From Euwallacea fornicatus (lineage: Eukaryota; Arthropoda; Insecta; Coleoptera; Curculionidae): a stretch of DNA of 64,000 nucleotides. Numbering within the stretch: position 1 is the first letter of the stretch; every line of letters begins with the position of its first letter. This document shows, piece by piece, positions 35,041-49,299 of this stretch. A program made the translations under genes and the position numbers. The notes under the pieces are model-generated. The model did no database searches. It was given only the letters and a program-made list of their open reading frames with translations, and was not told the DNA's origin. Location: contig NW_027096015.1 in NCBI RefSeq assembly GCF_040115645.1, positions 1-64,000 of the forward strand, read 5' to 3'.

Positions 35041-38000
35041 AAACACACAACTTTTGTGACTTTTCAAACTTTGAAGCTCGATAACTTCGGCAAATAAGGC
35101 ACAAATTTGTTAAACAAAGTGTCAAATTAATCAGCTCGACGAGATTTTGAAGAAGTCACAACACATCATGATTGCATCTTGATGAATTTCCAAGACAAAT
35201 AGTACTTTATGTGCTCAAACACACAACTTTTGTGACTTTTCAATCTTTGAAGCTCGATAACTTCGGCAAATGAGGACCAAATATGTTAAACAAAGTGTCA
35301 AATTAATCAGCTCGACGAGATTTTGAAGTTGTCACAACACATCATGATTGCATCTTGATGAATTTCCAAGACAAATAGTACTTTATGTGCTCAAACACAC
35401 AACTTTTTTGACTTTTCAATCTTTGAAGCTCGATAACTTCGGCAAATGAGGACCAAATATGTTAAACAAAGTGTCAAATTAATCAGCTCGACGAGATTTT
35501 GAAGATGTCACAACACATCATGATTGCATCTTGATGAATTTCCAAGACAAATAGTACTTTATGTGCTCAAACACACAACTTTTTTGACTTTTCAATCTTT
35601 GAAGCTCGATAACTTCGGCAAATGAGTACCAAAATTGTTAAACAAAGTGTCAAATTAATCAGCTCGACGAGATTTTGAAGATGTCACAACACTTCATGAT
35701 TGCATCTTGATGAATTTCCAAGACAAATAGTACTTTATGTGCTCAAACACACAACTTTTGTGACTTTTCAAACTTTGAAGCTCGATAACTTCGGCAAATA
35801 AGGCACAAATTTGTTAAACAAAGTGTCAAATTAATCAGCTCGACGAGATTTTGAAGAAGTCACAACACATCATGATTGCATCTTGATGAATTTCCAAGAC
35901 AAATAGTACTTTATGTGCTCAAACACACAACTTTTGTGACTTTTCAAACTTTGAAGCTCGATAACTTCGGCAAATGAGTACCAAAATTGTTAAACAAAGT
36001 GTCAAATTAATCAGCTCAACGAGATTTTGAAGATGTCACAACACATCATGATTGCATCTTGATGAATTTCCAAGACAAATAGTACTTTATGTGCTCAAAC
36101 ACACAACTTTTGTGACTTTTCAAACTTTGAAGCTCGATAAATTCGGCAAATGAGGACCAAATTTGTTAAACAAAGTGTCAAATTAATCAGCTCGACGAGA
36201 TTTTGAAGATGTCACAACACATCATGATTGCATCTTGATGAATTTCCAAGACAAATAGCACTTTATGTGCTCAAACACACAACTTTTGTGGCTTTTCAAA
36301 CTTTGAAGCTCGATAACTTCGGCAAATAAGGAACAAATTTGTTAAACAAAGTGTCACATTAATCAGCTCAACGAGATTTTGAAGATGTCACAACACATCA
36401 TGATTGCATCTTGATGAATTTCCAAGACAAATAGTACTTTATGTGCTCAAACACACAACTTTTTTGACTTTTCAATCTTTGAAGCTCGATAACTTCGGCA
36501 AATGAGGACCAAATTTGTAAAACAAAGTGTCACATTAATCAGCTCAACGAGATTTTGAAGATGTCACAACACATCATGATTGCATCTTGATGAATTTCCA
36601 AGACAAATAGTACTTTATGTGCTCAAACACACAACATTTGTGACTTTTCAAACTTTGAAGCTCGATAACTTCGGCAAATGAGTACCAAAATTGTTAAACA
36701 AAGTGTCAAATTAATCAGCTCGACGAGATTTTGAAGATGTCACAACACATCATGATTGCATCTTGATGAATTTCCAAGACAAATAGTACTTTATGTGCTC
36801 AAACACACAACTTTTTTGACTTTTCAAACTTTGAAGCTCGATAACTTCGGCAAATGAAGACCAAATTTGTTAAACAAAGTGTCAAATTAATCAGCTCGAC
36901 GAGATTTTGAAGATGTCACAACACATCATGATTGCATCTTGATGAATTTCCAAGACAAATAGCACTTTATGTGCTCAAACACACAACTTTTGTGGCTTTT
37001 CAAACTTTGAAGCTCGATAACTTCGGCAAATAAGGAAAAAATTTGTTAAACAAAGTGTCAAATTAATCAGCTCGACGAGATCTTTAGGATGACACAACAA
37101 CTCATTATTGCATCTTGTTGAATTTCCAAGTAAAAAAGTACTTTCGGTGCTCAAACACACAAATTTTGTGACTTTTCAAACTTTGAAGCTCGATAACTTC
37201 GGCAAATAAGGCACAAATTTGTTAAACAAAGTGTCAAATTAATCAGCTCGACGAGATTTTGAAGAAGTCACAACACATCATGATTGCATCTTGATGAATT
37301 TCCAAGACAAATAGTACTTTATGTGCTCAAACACACAACTTTTTTGACTTTTCAATCTTTGAAGCTCGATAACTTCGGCAAATGAGGACCAAATTTGTTA
37401 AACAAAGTGTCACATTAATCAGCTCGACGAGATTTTGAAGATGTCACAACACATCATGATTGCATCTTGATGAATTTCCAAGACAAATAGTACTTTATGT
37501 GCTCAAACACACAACTTTTTTGACTTTTCAATCTTTGAAGCTCGATAACTTCGGCAAATGAGGACCAAATTTGTTAAACAAAGTGTCACATTAATCAGCT
37601 CGACGAGATTTTGAAGTTGTCACAACACATCATGATTGCATCTTGATGAATTTCCAAGACAAATAGTACTTTATGTGCTCAAACACACAACTTTTTTGAC
37701 TTTTCAATCTTTGAAGCTCGATAACTTCGGCAAATGAGGACCAAATATGTTAAACAAAGTGTCAAATTAATCAGCTCGACGAGATTTTGAAGATGTCACA
37801 ACACATCATGATTGCATCTTGATGAATTTCCAAGACAAATAGTACTTTATGTGCTCAAACACACAACTTTTTTGACTTTTCAATCTTTGAAGCTCGATAA
37901 CTTCGGCAAATGAGTACCAAAATTGTTAAACAAAGTGTCAAATTAATCAGCTCGACGAGATTTTGAAGATGTCACAACACTTCATGATTGCATCTTGATG

Positions 38001-41000
38001 AATTTCCAAGACAAATAGTACTTTATGTGCTCAAACACACAACTTTTGTGACTTTTCAAACTTTGAAGCTCGATAACTTCGGCAAATAAGGCACAAATTT
38101 GTTAAACAAAGTGTCAAATTAATCAGCTCGACGAGATTTTGAAGATGTCACAACACATCATGATTGCATCTTGATGAATTTCCAAGACAAATAGTACTTT
38201 ATGTGCTCAAACACACAACTTTTTTGACTTTTCAATCTTTGAAGCTCGATAACTTCGGCAAATGAGTACCAAAATTGTTAAACAAAGTGTCAAATTAATC
38301 AGCTCGACGAGATTTTGAAGATGTCACAACACATCATGATTGCATCTTGATGAATTTCCAAGACAAATAGTACTTTATGTGCTCAAACACACAACTTTTT
38401 TGACTTTTCAATCTTTGAAGCTCGATAACTTCGGCAAATGAGGACCAAATATGTTAAACAAAGTGTCAAATTAATCAGCTCGACGAGATTTTGAAGTTGT
38501 CACAACACATAATGATTGCATCTTGATGAATTTCCAAGACAAATAGTACTTTATGTGCTCAAACACACAACATTTGTGACTTTTCAAACTTTGAAGCTCG
38601 ATAACTTCGGCAAATGAGGACCAAATATGTTAAACAAAGTGTCAAATTAATCAGCTCGACGAGATTTTGAAGATGCCACAACACTTCATGATTGCATCTT
38701 GATGAATTTCCAAGACAAATAGTACTTTATGTGCTCAAACACACAACTTTTTTGACTTTTCAATCTTTGAAGCTCGATAACTTCGGCAAATGAGGACCAA
38801 AATTGTTAAACAAAGTGTCAAATTAATCAGCTCGACGAGATTTTGAAGATGTCACAACACATCATGATTGCATCTTGTCGAATTTCCATGAAAAATAGTA
38901 CTTTATGTGCTCAAACACACAACATTTGTGACTTTTCAAACTTTGAAGCTCGATAACTTCGGCAAATGAGGACCAAATATGTTAAACAAAGTGTCAAATA
39001 AATCAGCTCGACGAGATTTTGAAGATGTCACAACACATCATGATTGCATCTTGTCGAATTTCCATGAAAAATAGTACTTTATGTGCTCAAACACACAACA
39101 TTTGTGTCTTTTCAAACTTTGAAGCTCGATAACTTCGGCAAATGAGGACCAAATATGTTAAACAAAGTGTCAAATTAATCAGCTCGACGAGATTTTGAAG
39201 ATGTCACAACACTTCATGATTACATCTTAATGAATTTCCAAGACAAATAGTACTTTATGTGCTCTAACACACAACATTTGTGACTTTTCAAACTTTGAAG
39301 CTCGATAACTTCGGCAAATGAGGACCAAATATGTTAAACAAAGTGTCAAATTAATCAGCTCGACGAGATTTTGAAGATGTCACAACACTTCATGATTACA
39401 TCTTGATGAATTTCCAAGACAAATAGTACTTTATGTGCTCAAACACACAACATTTGTGACTTTTCAAACTTTGAAGCTCGATAACTTCGGCAAATGAGGA
39501 CCAAATATGTTAAACAAAGTGTCAAATTAATCAGCTCGACGAGATTTTGAAGATGTCACAACACTTCATGATTGCATCTTGATGAGTTTCCAAGACAAAT
39601 AGTACTTTATGTGCTCAAACACACAACATTTGTGACTTTTCAAACTTTGAAGCTCGATAACTTCGGCAAATGAGGACCAAATATGTTAAACAAAGTGTCA
39701 AATTAATCAGCTCGACGAGATTTTGAAGATGTCACAACACATCATGATTGCATCTTGATGAATTTCCAAGACAAATAGTACTTTATGTGCTCAAACACAC
39801 AACTTTTGTGACTTTTCAAACTTTGAAGCTCGATAACTTCGGCAAATGAGGACCAAATTTGTTAAACAAAGTGTCACATTAATCAGCTCGACGAGATTTT
39901 GAAGATGTCACAACACATCATGATTGCATCTTGATGAATTTCCAAGACAAATAGTACTTTATGTGCTCAAACACACAACTTTTTTGACTTTTCAATCTTT
40001 GAAGCTCGATAACTTCGGCAAATGAGGACCAAATATGTTAAACAAAGTGTCAAATTAATCAGCTCGACGAGATTTTGAAGTTGTCACAACACATCATGAT
40101 TGCATCTTGATGAATTTCCAAGACAAATAGTACTTTATGTGCTCAAACACACAACTTTTTTGACTTTTCAATCTTTGAAGCTCGATAACTTCGGCAAATG
40201 AGGACCAAATTTGTTAAACAAAGTGTCAAATTAATCAGCTCGACGAGATTTGGAAGATGTCACAACACATCATGATTGCATCTTGATGAATTTCCAAGAC
40301 AAATAGTACTTTATGTGCTCAAACACACAACTTTTTTGACTTTTCAATCTTTGAAGCTCGATAACTTCGGCAAATGAGGACCAAATTTGTTAAACAAAGT
40401 GTCACATTAATCAGCTCGACGAGATTTTGAAGATGTCACAACACATCATGATTGCATCTTGATGAATTTCCAAGACAAATAGTACTTTATGTGCTCAAAC
40501 ACACAACTTTTTTGACTTTTCAATCTTTGAAGCTCGATAACTTCGGCAAATGAGGACCAAATATGTTAAACAAAGTGTCAAATTAATCAGCTCGACGAGA
40601 TTTTGAAGTTGTCACAACACATCATGATTGCATCTTGATGAATTTCCAAGACAAATAGTACTTTATGTGCTCAAACACACAACTTTTTTGACTTTTCAAT
40701 CTTTGAAGCTCGATAACTTCGGCAAATGAGGACCAAATATGTTAAACAAAGTGTCACATTAATCAGCTCGACGAGATTTTGAAGATGTCACAACACATCA
40801 TGATTGCATCTTGATGAATTTCCAAGACAAATAGTACTTTATGTGCTCAAACACACAACTTTTTTGACTTTTCAAACTTTGAAGCTCGATAACTTCGGCA
40901 AATGAGGACCAAATATGTTAAACAAAGTGTCAAATTAATCAGCTCGACGAGATTTTGAAGATGCCACAACACTTCATGATTGCATCTTGATGAATTTCCA

Positions 41001-43029
41001 AGACAAATAGTACTTTATGTGCTCAAACACACAACTTTTTTGACTTTTCAATCTTTGAAGCTCGATAACTTCGGCAAATGAGGACCAAAATTGTTAAACA
41101 AAGTGTCAAATTAATCAGCTCGACGAGATTTTGAAGATGTCACAACACATCATGATTGCATCTTGATGAATTTCCAAGACAAATAGTACTTTATGTGCTC
41201 AAACACACAACTTTTGTGACTTTTCAAACTTTGAAGCTCGATAACTTCGGCAAATGAAGACCAAATTTGTTAAACAAAGTGTCACATTAATCAGCTCGAC
41301 GAGATTTTGAAGATGTCACAACACATCATGATTGCATCTTGATGAATTTCCAAGACAAATAGTACTTTATGTGCTCAAACACACAACTTTTGTGACTTTT
41401 CAAACTTTGAAGCTCGATAACTTCGGCAAATAAGGCACAAATTTGTTAAACAAAGTGTCAAATTAATCAGCTCGACGAGATTTTGAAGAAGTCACAACAC
41501 ATCATGATTGCATCTTGATGAATTTCCAAGACAAATAGTACTTTATGTGCTCAAACACACAACTTTTTTGACTTTTCAATCTTTGAAGCTCGATAACTTC
41601 GGCAAATGAGGACCAAATTTGTTAAACAAAGTGTCACATTAATCAGCTCGACGAGATTTTGAAGATGTCACAACACATCATGATTGCATCTTGATGAATT
41701 TCCAAGACAAATAGTACTTTATGTGCTCAAACACACAACTTTTTTGACTTTTCAATCTTTGAAGCTCGATAACTTCGGCAAATGAGGACCAAATATGTTA
41801 AACAAAGTGTCAAATTAATCAGCTCGACGAGATTTTGAAGTTGTCACAACACATCATGATTGCATCTTGATGAATTTCCAAGACAAATAGTACTTTATGT
41901 GCTCAAACACACAACTTTTTTGACTTTTCAATCTTTGAAGCTCGATAACTTCGGCAAATGAGGACCAAATATGTTAAACAAAGTGTCAAATTAATCAGCT
42001 CGACGAGATTTTGAAGATGCCACAACACTTCATGATTGCATCTTGATGAATTTCCAAGACAAATAGTACTTTATGTGCTCAAACACACAACATTTGTGAC
42101 TTTTCAAACTTTGAAGCTCGATAACTTCGGCAAATGAAGACCAAATTTGTTAAACAAAGTGTCACATTAATCAGCTCGACGAGATTTTGAAGATGTCACA
42201 ACACATCATGATTGCATCTTGATGAATTTCCAAGACAAATAGTACTTTATGTGCTCAAACACACAACTTTTGTGACTTTTCAAACTTTGAAGCTCGATAT
42301 CTTCGGCAAATGAGGACCAAATTTGTTAAACAAAGTGTCACATTAATCAGCTCGACGAGATTTTGAAGATGTCACAACACATCATGATTGCATCTTGATG
42401 AATTTCCAAGACAAATAGTACTTTATGTGCTCAAACACACAACTTTTTTGACTTTTCAATCTTTGAAGCTCGATAACTTCGGCAAATGAGGACCAAATTT
42501 GTTAAACAAAGTGTCACATTAATCAGCTCGACGAGATTTTGAAGATGTCACAACACATCATGATTGCATCTTGATGAATTTCCAAGACAAATAGTACTTT
42601 ATGTGCTCAAACACACAACTTTTTTGACTTTTCAATCTTTGAAGCTCGATAACTTCGGCAAATGAGGACCAAATATGTTAAACAAAGTGTCAAATTAATC
42701 AGCTCGACGAGATTTTGAAGTTGTCACAACACATCATGATTGCATCTTGATGAATTTCCAAGACAAATAGTACTTTATGTGCTCAAACACACAACTTTTT
42801 TGACTTTTCAATCTTTGAAGCTCGATAACTTCGGCAAATGAGGACCAAATTTGTTAAACAAAGTGTCACATTAATCAGCTCGACGAGATTTTGAAGATGT
42901 CACAACACATCATGATTGCATCTTGATGAATTTCCAAGACAAATAGTACTTTATGTGCTCAAACACACAACATTTGTGACTTTTCAAACTTTGAAGCTCG
43001 ATAACTTCGGCAAATGAGGACCAAATATG

Positions 43030-44420
43030 TTAAACAAAGTGTCAAATTAATCAGCTCGACGAGATTTTGAAGATGTCACAACACATCATGATTGCATCTT
43101 GATGAATTTCCAAGACAAATAGTACTTTATGTGCTCAAACACACAACATTTGTGACTTTTCAAACTTTGAAGCTCGATAACTTCGGCAAATGAGGACCAA
43201 ATATGTTAAACAAAGTGTCAAATTAATCAGCTCGACGAGATTTTGAAGATGTCACAACACATCATGATTGCATCTTGATGAATTTCCAAGACAAATAGTA
43301 CTTTATGTGCTCAAACACACAACATTTGTGACTTTTCAAACTTTGAAGCTCGATAACTTCGGCAAATGAGGACCAAATATGTTAAACAAAGTGTCAAATT
43401 AATCAGCTCGACGAGATTTTGAAAATGTCACAACACATCATGATTGCATCTTGATGAATTTCCAAGACAAATAATACTTTATGTGCTCAAACACACAACA
43501 TTTGTGACTTTTCAAACTTTGAAGCTCGATAACTTCGGCAAATGAGGACCAAATATGTTAAACAAAGTGTCAAATTAATCAGCTCGACGAGATTTTGAAG
43601 ATGTCACAACACTTCATGATTGCATCTTGATGAATTTCCAAGACAAATAGTACTTTATGTGCTCAAACACACAACATTTGTGACTTTTCAAACTTTGAAG
43701 CTCGATAACTTCGGCAAATGAGGACCAAATATGTTAAACAAAGTGTCAAATTAATCAGCTCGACGAGATTTTGAAGATGTCACAACACATCATGATTGCA
43801 TCTTGATGAATTTCCAAGACAAATAGTACTTTATGTGCTCAAACACACAACATTTGTGACTTTTCAAACTTTGAAGCTCGATAACTTCGGCAAATGAGGA
43901 CCAAATATGTTAAACAAAGTGTCAAATTAATCAGCTCGACGAGATTTTGAAGATGTCACAACACATCATGATTGCATCTTGATGAATTTCCAAGACAAAT
44001 AGTACTTTATGTGCTCAAACACACAACTTTTTAGACTTTTCAATCTTTGAAGCTCGATAACTTCGGCAAATGAGGACCAAATATGTTAAACAAAGTGTCA
44101 AATTAATCAGCTCGACGAGATTTTGAAGATGTCACAACACTTCATGATTACATCTTGATGAATTTCCAAGACAAATAGTACTTTATGTGCTCAAACACAC
44201 AACATTTGTGACTTTTCAAACTTTGAAGCTCGATAACTTCGGCAAATGAGGTCCAACTTTGTTAAACAAAGTGTCAAATTAATCAGCTCGACGAGATTTT
44301 GAAGATGTCACAACACATCATGATTGCATCTTGATGAATTTCCAAGACAAATAGTACTTTATGTGCTCAAACACACAACATTTGTGACTTTTCAAACTTT
44401 GAAGCTCGATAACTTCGGCA
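43030..44420. repeat. Array segment duplicated 14,253 bp away (copy 1)
   Basis: Matches 57,283-58,673. Rare sites shared at the same offset: GAAAATGTCA (43,421/57,674), ATAATACTTT (43,471/57,724) and TTTTTAGACTTTTC (TTAGAC at 44,031/58,284). The offset is 81 monomers minus 3 bases; three one-base-short monomers (about 44,570, 48,620 and 49,145) lie between. Confidence 0.85.
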
Positions 44421-45059
44421 AATAAGGAACAAATTTGTTAAACAAAGAGTCACATTAATAAGCTCGACGAGATTTTGATGATGTCACAACACATCATGAT
44501 TGCATCTTGATGAATTTCCAAGACAAATAGTACTTTATGTGCTCAAACACACAACTTTTGTGACTTTTCAAATTTGAAGCTCGATATCTTCGGCAAATAA
44601 GGCACAAATTTGTTAAACAAAGTGTCAAATTAATCAGCTCGACGAGATTTTGAAGATGTCACAACACATCATGATTGCATCTTGATGAATTTCCAAGACA
44701 AATAGTACTTTATGTGCTCAAACACACAACATTTGTGACTTTTCATACTTTGAAGCTCGATAACTTCGGCAAATGAGGTCCAACTTTGTTAAACAAAGTG
44801 TCAAATTAATCAGCTCGACGAGATTTTGAAGATGTCACAACACATCATGATTGCATCTTGATGAATTTCCAAGACAAATAGTACTTTATGTGCTCAAACA
44901 CACAACTTTTTTGACTTTTCAATCTTTGAAGCTCGATAACTTCGGCAAATGAGGACCAAATATGTTAAACAAAGTGTCAAATTAATCAGCTCGACGAGAT
45001 TTTGAAGATGTCACAACACTTCATGATTGCATCTTGATGAATTTCCAAGACAAATAGTA

Positions 45060-47100
45060 CTTTATGTGCTCAAACACACAACATTTGTGACTTTTCAAAT
45101 TTTGAAGCTCGATAACTTCGGCAAATAAGGCACAAATTTGTTAAACAAAGTGTCAAATTAATCAGCTCGACGAGATTTTGAAGATGTCACAACACTTCAT
45201 GATTGCATCTTGATGAATTTCCAAGACAAATAGTACTTTATGTGCTCAAACACACAACATTTGTGACTTTTCAAATTTTGAAGCTCGATAACTTCGGCAA
45301 ATAAGGCACAAATTTGTTAAACAAAGTGTCAAATTAATCAGCTCGACGAGATTTTGAAGATGTCACAACACATCATGATTGCATCTTGATGAATTTCCAA
45401 GACAAATAGTACTTTATGTGCTCAAACACACAACTTTTTTGACTTTTCAATCTTTGAAGCTCGATAACTTCGGCAAATGAGGACCAAATATGTTAAACAA
45501 AGTGTCAAATTAATCAGCTCGACGAGATTTTGAAGATGTCACAACACATCATGATTGCATCTTGATGAATTTCCAAGACAAATAGTACTTTATGTGCTCA
45601 AACACACAACTTTTTTGACTTTTCAAACTTTGAAGCTCGATAACTTCGGCAAATAAGGCACAAATTTGTTAAACAAAGTGTCAAATTAATCAGCTCGACG
45701 AGATTTTGAAGATGTCACAACACTTCATGATTGCATCTTGATGAATTTCCAAGACAAATAGTACTTTATGTGCTCAAACACACAACATTTGTGACTTTTC
45801 AAATTTTGAAGCTCGATAACTTCGGCAAATAAGGCACAAATTTGTTAAACAAATTGTCAAATTAATCAGCTCGACGAGATTTTGAAGATGTCACAACACT
45901 TCATGATTGCATCTTGATGAATTTCCAAGACAAATAGTACTTTATGTGCTCAAACACACAACATTTGTGACTTTTCAAATTTTGAAGCTCGATAACTTCG
46001 GCAAATAAGGCACAAATTTGTTAAACAAATTGTCAAATTAATCAGCTCGACGAGATTTTGAAGATGTCACAACACATCATGATTGCATCTTGATGAATTT
46101 CCAAGACAAATAGTACTTTATGTGCTCAAACACACAACATTTGTGACTTTTCAAATTTTGAAGCTCGATAACTTCGGCAAATAAGGCACAAATTTGTTAA
46201 ACAAATTGTCAAATTAATCAGCTCGACGAGATTTTGAAGATGTCACAACACTTCATGATTGCATCTTGATGAATTTCCAAGACAAATAGTACTTTATGTG
46301 CTCAAACACACAACATTTGTGACTTTTCAAATTTTGAAGCTCGATAACTTCGGCAAATAAGGCACAAATTTGTTAAACAAAGTGTCAAATTAATCAGCTC
46401 GACGAGATTTTGAAGATGTCACAACACTTCATGATTGCATCTTGATGAATTTCCAAGACAAATAGTACTTTATGTGCTCAAACACACAACATTTGTGACT
46501 TTTCAAATTTTGAAGCTCGATAACTTCGGCAAATAAGGCACAAATTTGTTAAACAAAGTGTCAAATTAATCAGCTCGACGAGATTTTGAAGATGTCACAA
46601 CACTTCATGATTGCATCTTGATGAATTTCCAAGACAAATAGTACTTTATGTGCTCAAACACACAACATTTGTGACTTTTCAAATTTTGAAGCTCGATAAC
46701 TTCGGCAAATAAGGCACAAATTTGTTAAACAAAGTGTCACATTAATCAGCTCGACGAGATTTTGAAGATGTCACAACACATCATGATTGCATCTTGATGA
46801 ATTTCCAAGACAAATAGTACTTTATGTGCTCAAACACACAACATTTGTGACTTTTCAAATTTTGAAGCTCGATAACTTCGGCAAATAAGGCACAAATTTG
46901 TTAAACAAAGTGTCAAATTAATCAGCTCGACGAGATTTTGAAGATGTCACAACACTTCATGATTGCATCTTGATGAATTTCCAAGACAAATAGTACTTTA
47001 TGTGCTCAAACACACAACATTTGTGACTTTTCAAATTTTGAAGCTCGATAACTTCGGCAAATAAGGCACAAATTTGTTAAACAAAGTGTCAAATTAATCA
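45060..47100. repeat. Run of near-identical AATAAGGCAC / CAAATTTTGAAG monomers
   Basis: About ten monomers combine ACATTTGTGACTTTTCAAAT, TTTGAAGC and AATAAGGCAC. Three consecutive copies (45,850-46,210) share AACAAATTGTC in place of AACAAAGTGTC, which marks recent one-monomer-step amplification. Confidence 0.82.
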
Positions 47101-49299
47101 GCTCGACGAGATTTTGAAGATGTCACAACACATCATGATTGCATCTTGATGAATTTCCAAGACAAATAGTACTTTATGTGCTCAAACACACAACTTTTGT
47201 GACTTTTCAAACTTTGAAGCTCGATAACTTCGGCAAATGAAGACCAAATTTGTTAAACAAAGTGTCACATTAATCAGCTCGACGAGATTTTGAAGATGTC
47301 ACAACACATCATGATTGCATCTTGATGAATTTCCAAGACAAATAGTACTTTATGTGCTCAAACACACAACTTTTGTGACTTTTCAAACTTTGAAGCTCGA
47401 TAACTTCGGCAAATGAAGACCAAATTTGTTAAACAAAGTGTCACATTAATCAGCTCGACGAGATTTTGAAGATGTCACAACACTTCATGATTACATCTTA
47501 ATGAATTTCCAAGACAAATAGTACTTTATGTGCTCTAACACACAACATTTGTGACTTTTCAAACTTTGAAGCTCGATAACTTCGGCAAATGAAGACCAAA
47601 TTTGTTAAACAAAGTGTCACATTAATCAGCTCGACGAGATTTTGAAGATGTCACAACACTTCATGATTACATCTTAATGAATTTCCAAGACAAATAGTAC
47701 TTTATGTGCTCTAACACACAACATTTGTGACTTTTCAAACTTTGAAGCTCGATAACTTCGGCAAATGAGGACCAAATATGTTAAACAAAGTGTCAAATTA
47801 ATCAGCTCGACGAGATTTTGAAGATGTCACAACACTTCATGATTGCATCTTGATGAATTTCCAAGACAAATAGTACTTTATGTGCTCAAACACACAACAT
47901 TTGTGACTTTTCAAATTTTGAAGCTCGATAACTTCGGCAAATGAGGACCAAATATGTTAAACAAAGTGTCAAATTAATCAGCTCGACGAGATTTTGAAGA
48001 TGTCACAACACTTCATGATTGCATCTTGATGAATTTCCAAGACAAATAGTACTTTATGTGCTCAAACACACAACATTTGTGACTTTTCAAACTTTGAAGC
48101 TCGATAACTTCGGCAAATGAGGACCAAATATGTTAAACAATGTGTCAAATTAATCAGCTCGACGAGATTTTGAAGATGTCACAACACTTCATGATTACAT
48201 CTTGATGAATTTCCAAGACAAATAGTACTTTATGTGCTCAAACACACAACTTTTTTGACTTTTCAATCTTTGAAGCTCGATAACTTCGGCAAATAAGGCA
48301 CATATTTGTTAAACAAAGTGTCAAATTAATCAGCTCGACGAGATTTTGAAGAAGTCACAACACATCATGATTGCATCTTGATGAATTTCCAAGACAAATA
48401 GTACTTTATGTGCTCAAACACACAACTTTTGTGACTTTTCAAACTTTGAAGCTCGATAACTTCGGCAAATGAAGACCAAATTTGTTAAACAAAGTGTCAA
48501 ATTAATCAGCTCGACGAGATTTTGAAGATGTCACAACACATCATGATTGCATCTTGATGAATTTCCAAGACAAATAGTACTTTATGTGCTCAAACACACA
48601 ACTTTTGTGACTTTTCAAATTTGAAGCTCGATATCTTCGGCAAATAAGGCACAAATTTGTTAAACAAAGTGTCAAATTAATCAGCTCGACGAGATTTTGA
48701 AGATGTCACAACACATCATGATTGCATCTTGATGAATTTCCAAGACAAATAGTACTTTATGTGCTCAAACACACAACATTTGTGACTTTTCATACTTTGA
48801 AGCTCGATAACTTCGGCAAATGAAGACCAAATTTGTTAAACAAAGTGTCACATTAATCAGCTCGACGAGATTTTGAAGATGTCACAACACATCATGATTG
48901 CATCTTGATGAATTTCCAAGACAAATAGTACTTTATGTGCTCAAACACACAACATTTGTGACTTTTCATACTTTGAAGCTCGATAACTTCGGCAAATGAA
49001 GACCAAATTTGTTAAACAAAGTGTCACATTAATCAGCTCGACGAGATTTTGAAGATGTCACAACACATCATGATTGCATCTTGATGAATTTCCAAGACAA
49101 ATAGTACTTTATGTGCTCAAACACACAACTTTTGTGACTTTTCAAATTTGAAGCTCGATATCTTCGGCAAATAAGGCACAAATTTGTTAAACAAAGTGTC
49201 AAATTAATCAGCTCGACGAGATTTTGAAGATGTCACAACACATCATGATTGCATCTTGATGAATTTCCAAGACAAATAGTACTTTATGTGCTCAAACAC

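Larger units (their letters stand above)
12165..37160. repeat. Zone containing B-type variant monomers
   Basis: A distinct monomer subtype reads TCTTTAGGATGACACAACAA, then CTCATTATTGC, then AAGTAAAAAAGTACTTTCGG. Full B copies begin (at TCTTTAGG) at 12,271, 16,844, 17,372, 22,828, 23,708, 26,172, 28,812, 30,572 and 37,081. Hybrid copies with a normal front and B tail lie at about 16,660-16,740, 22,650-22,725 and 25,990-26,070. A partial form is at about 10,511. None occurs after 37,200. Because B copies lack stops present in ordinary monomers, each full copy gives a chance minus-strand frame of 61 codons; these are not genes. Confidence 0.9.

Noticed and set aside
12165..37160. Nine recurring minus-strand open frames of 61 codons (MCL..ESTFLLGNSTRC type)
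   Set aside because: Each lies across the junction of a B-type satellite monomer and its neighbour. They share sequence only because the monomers do, end at ordinary monomer stops, and show no coding pattern.
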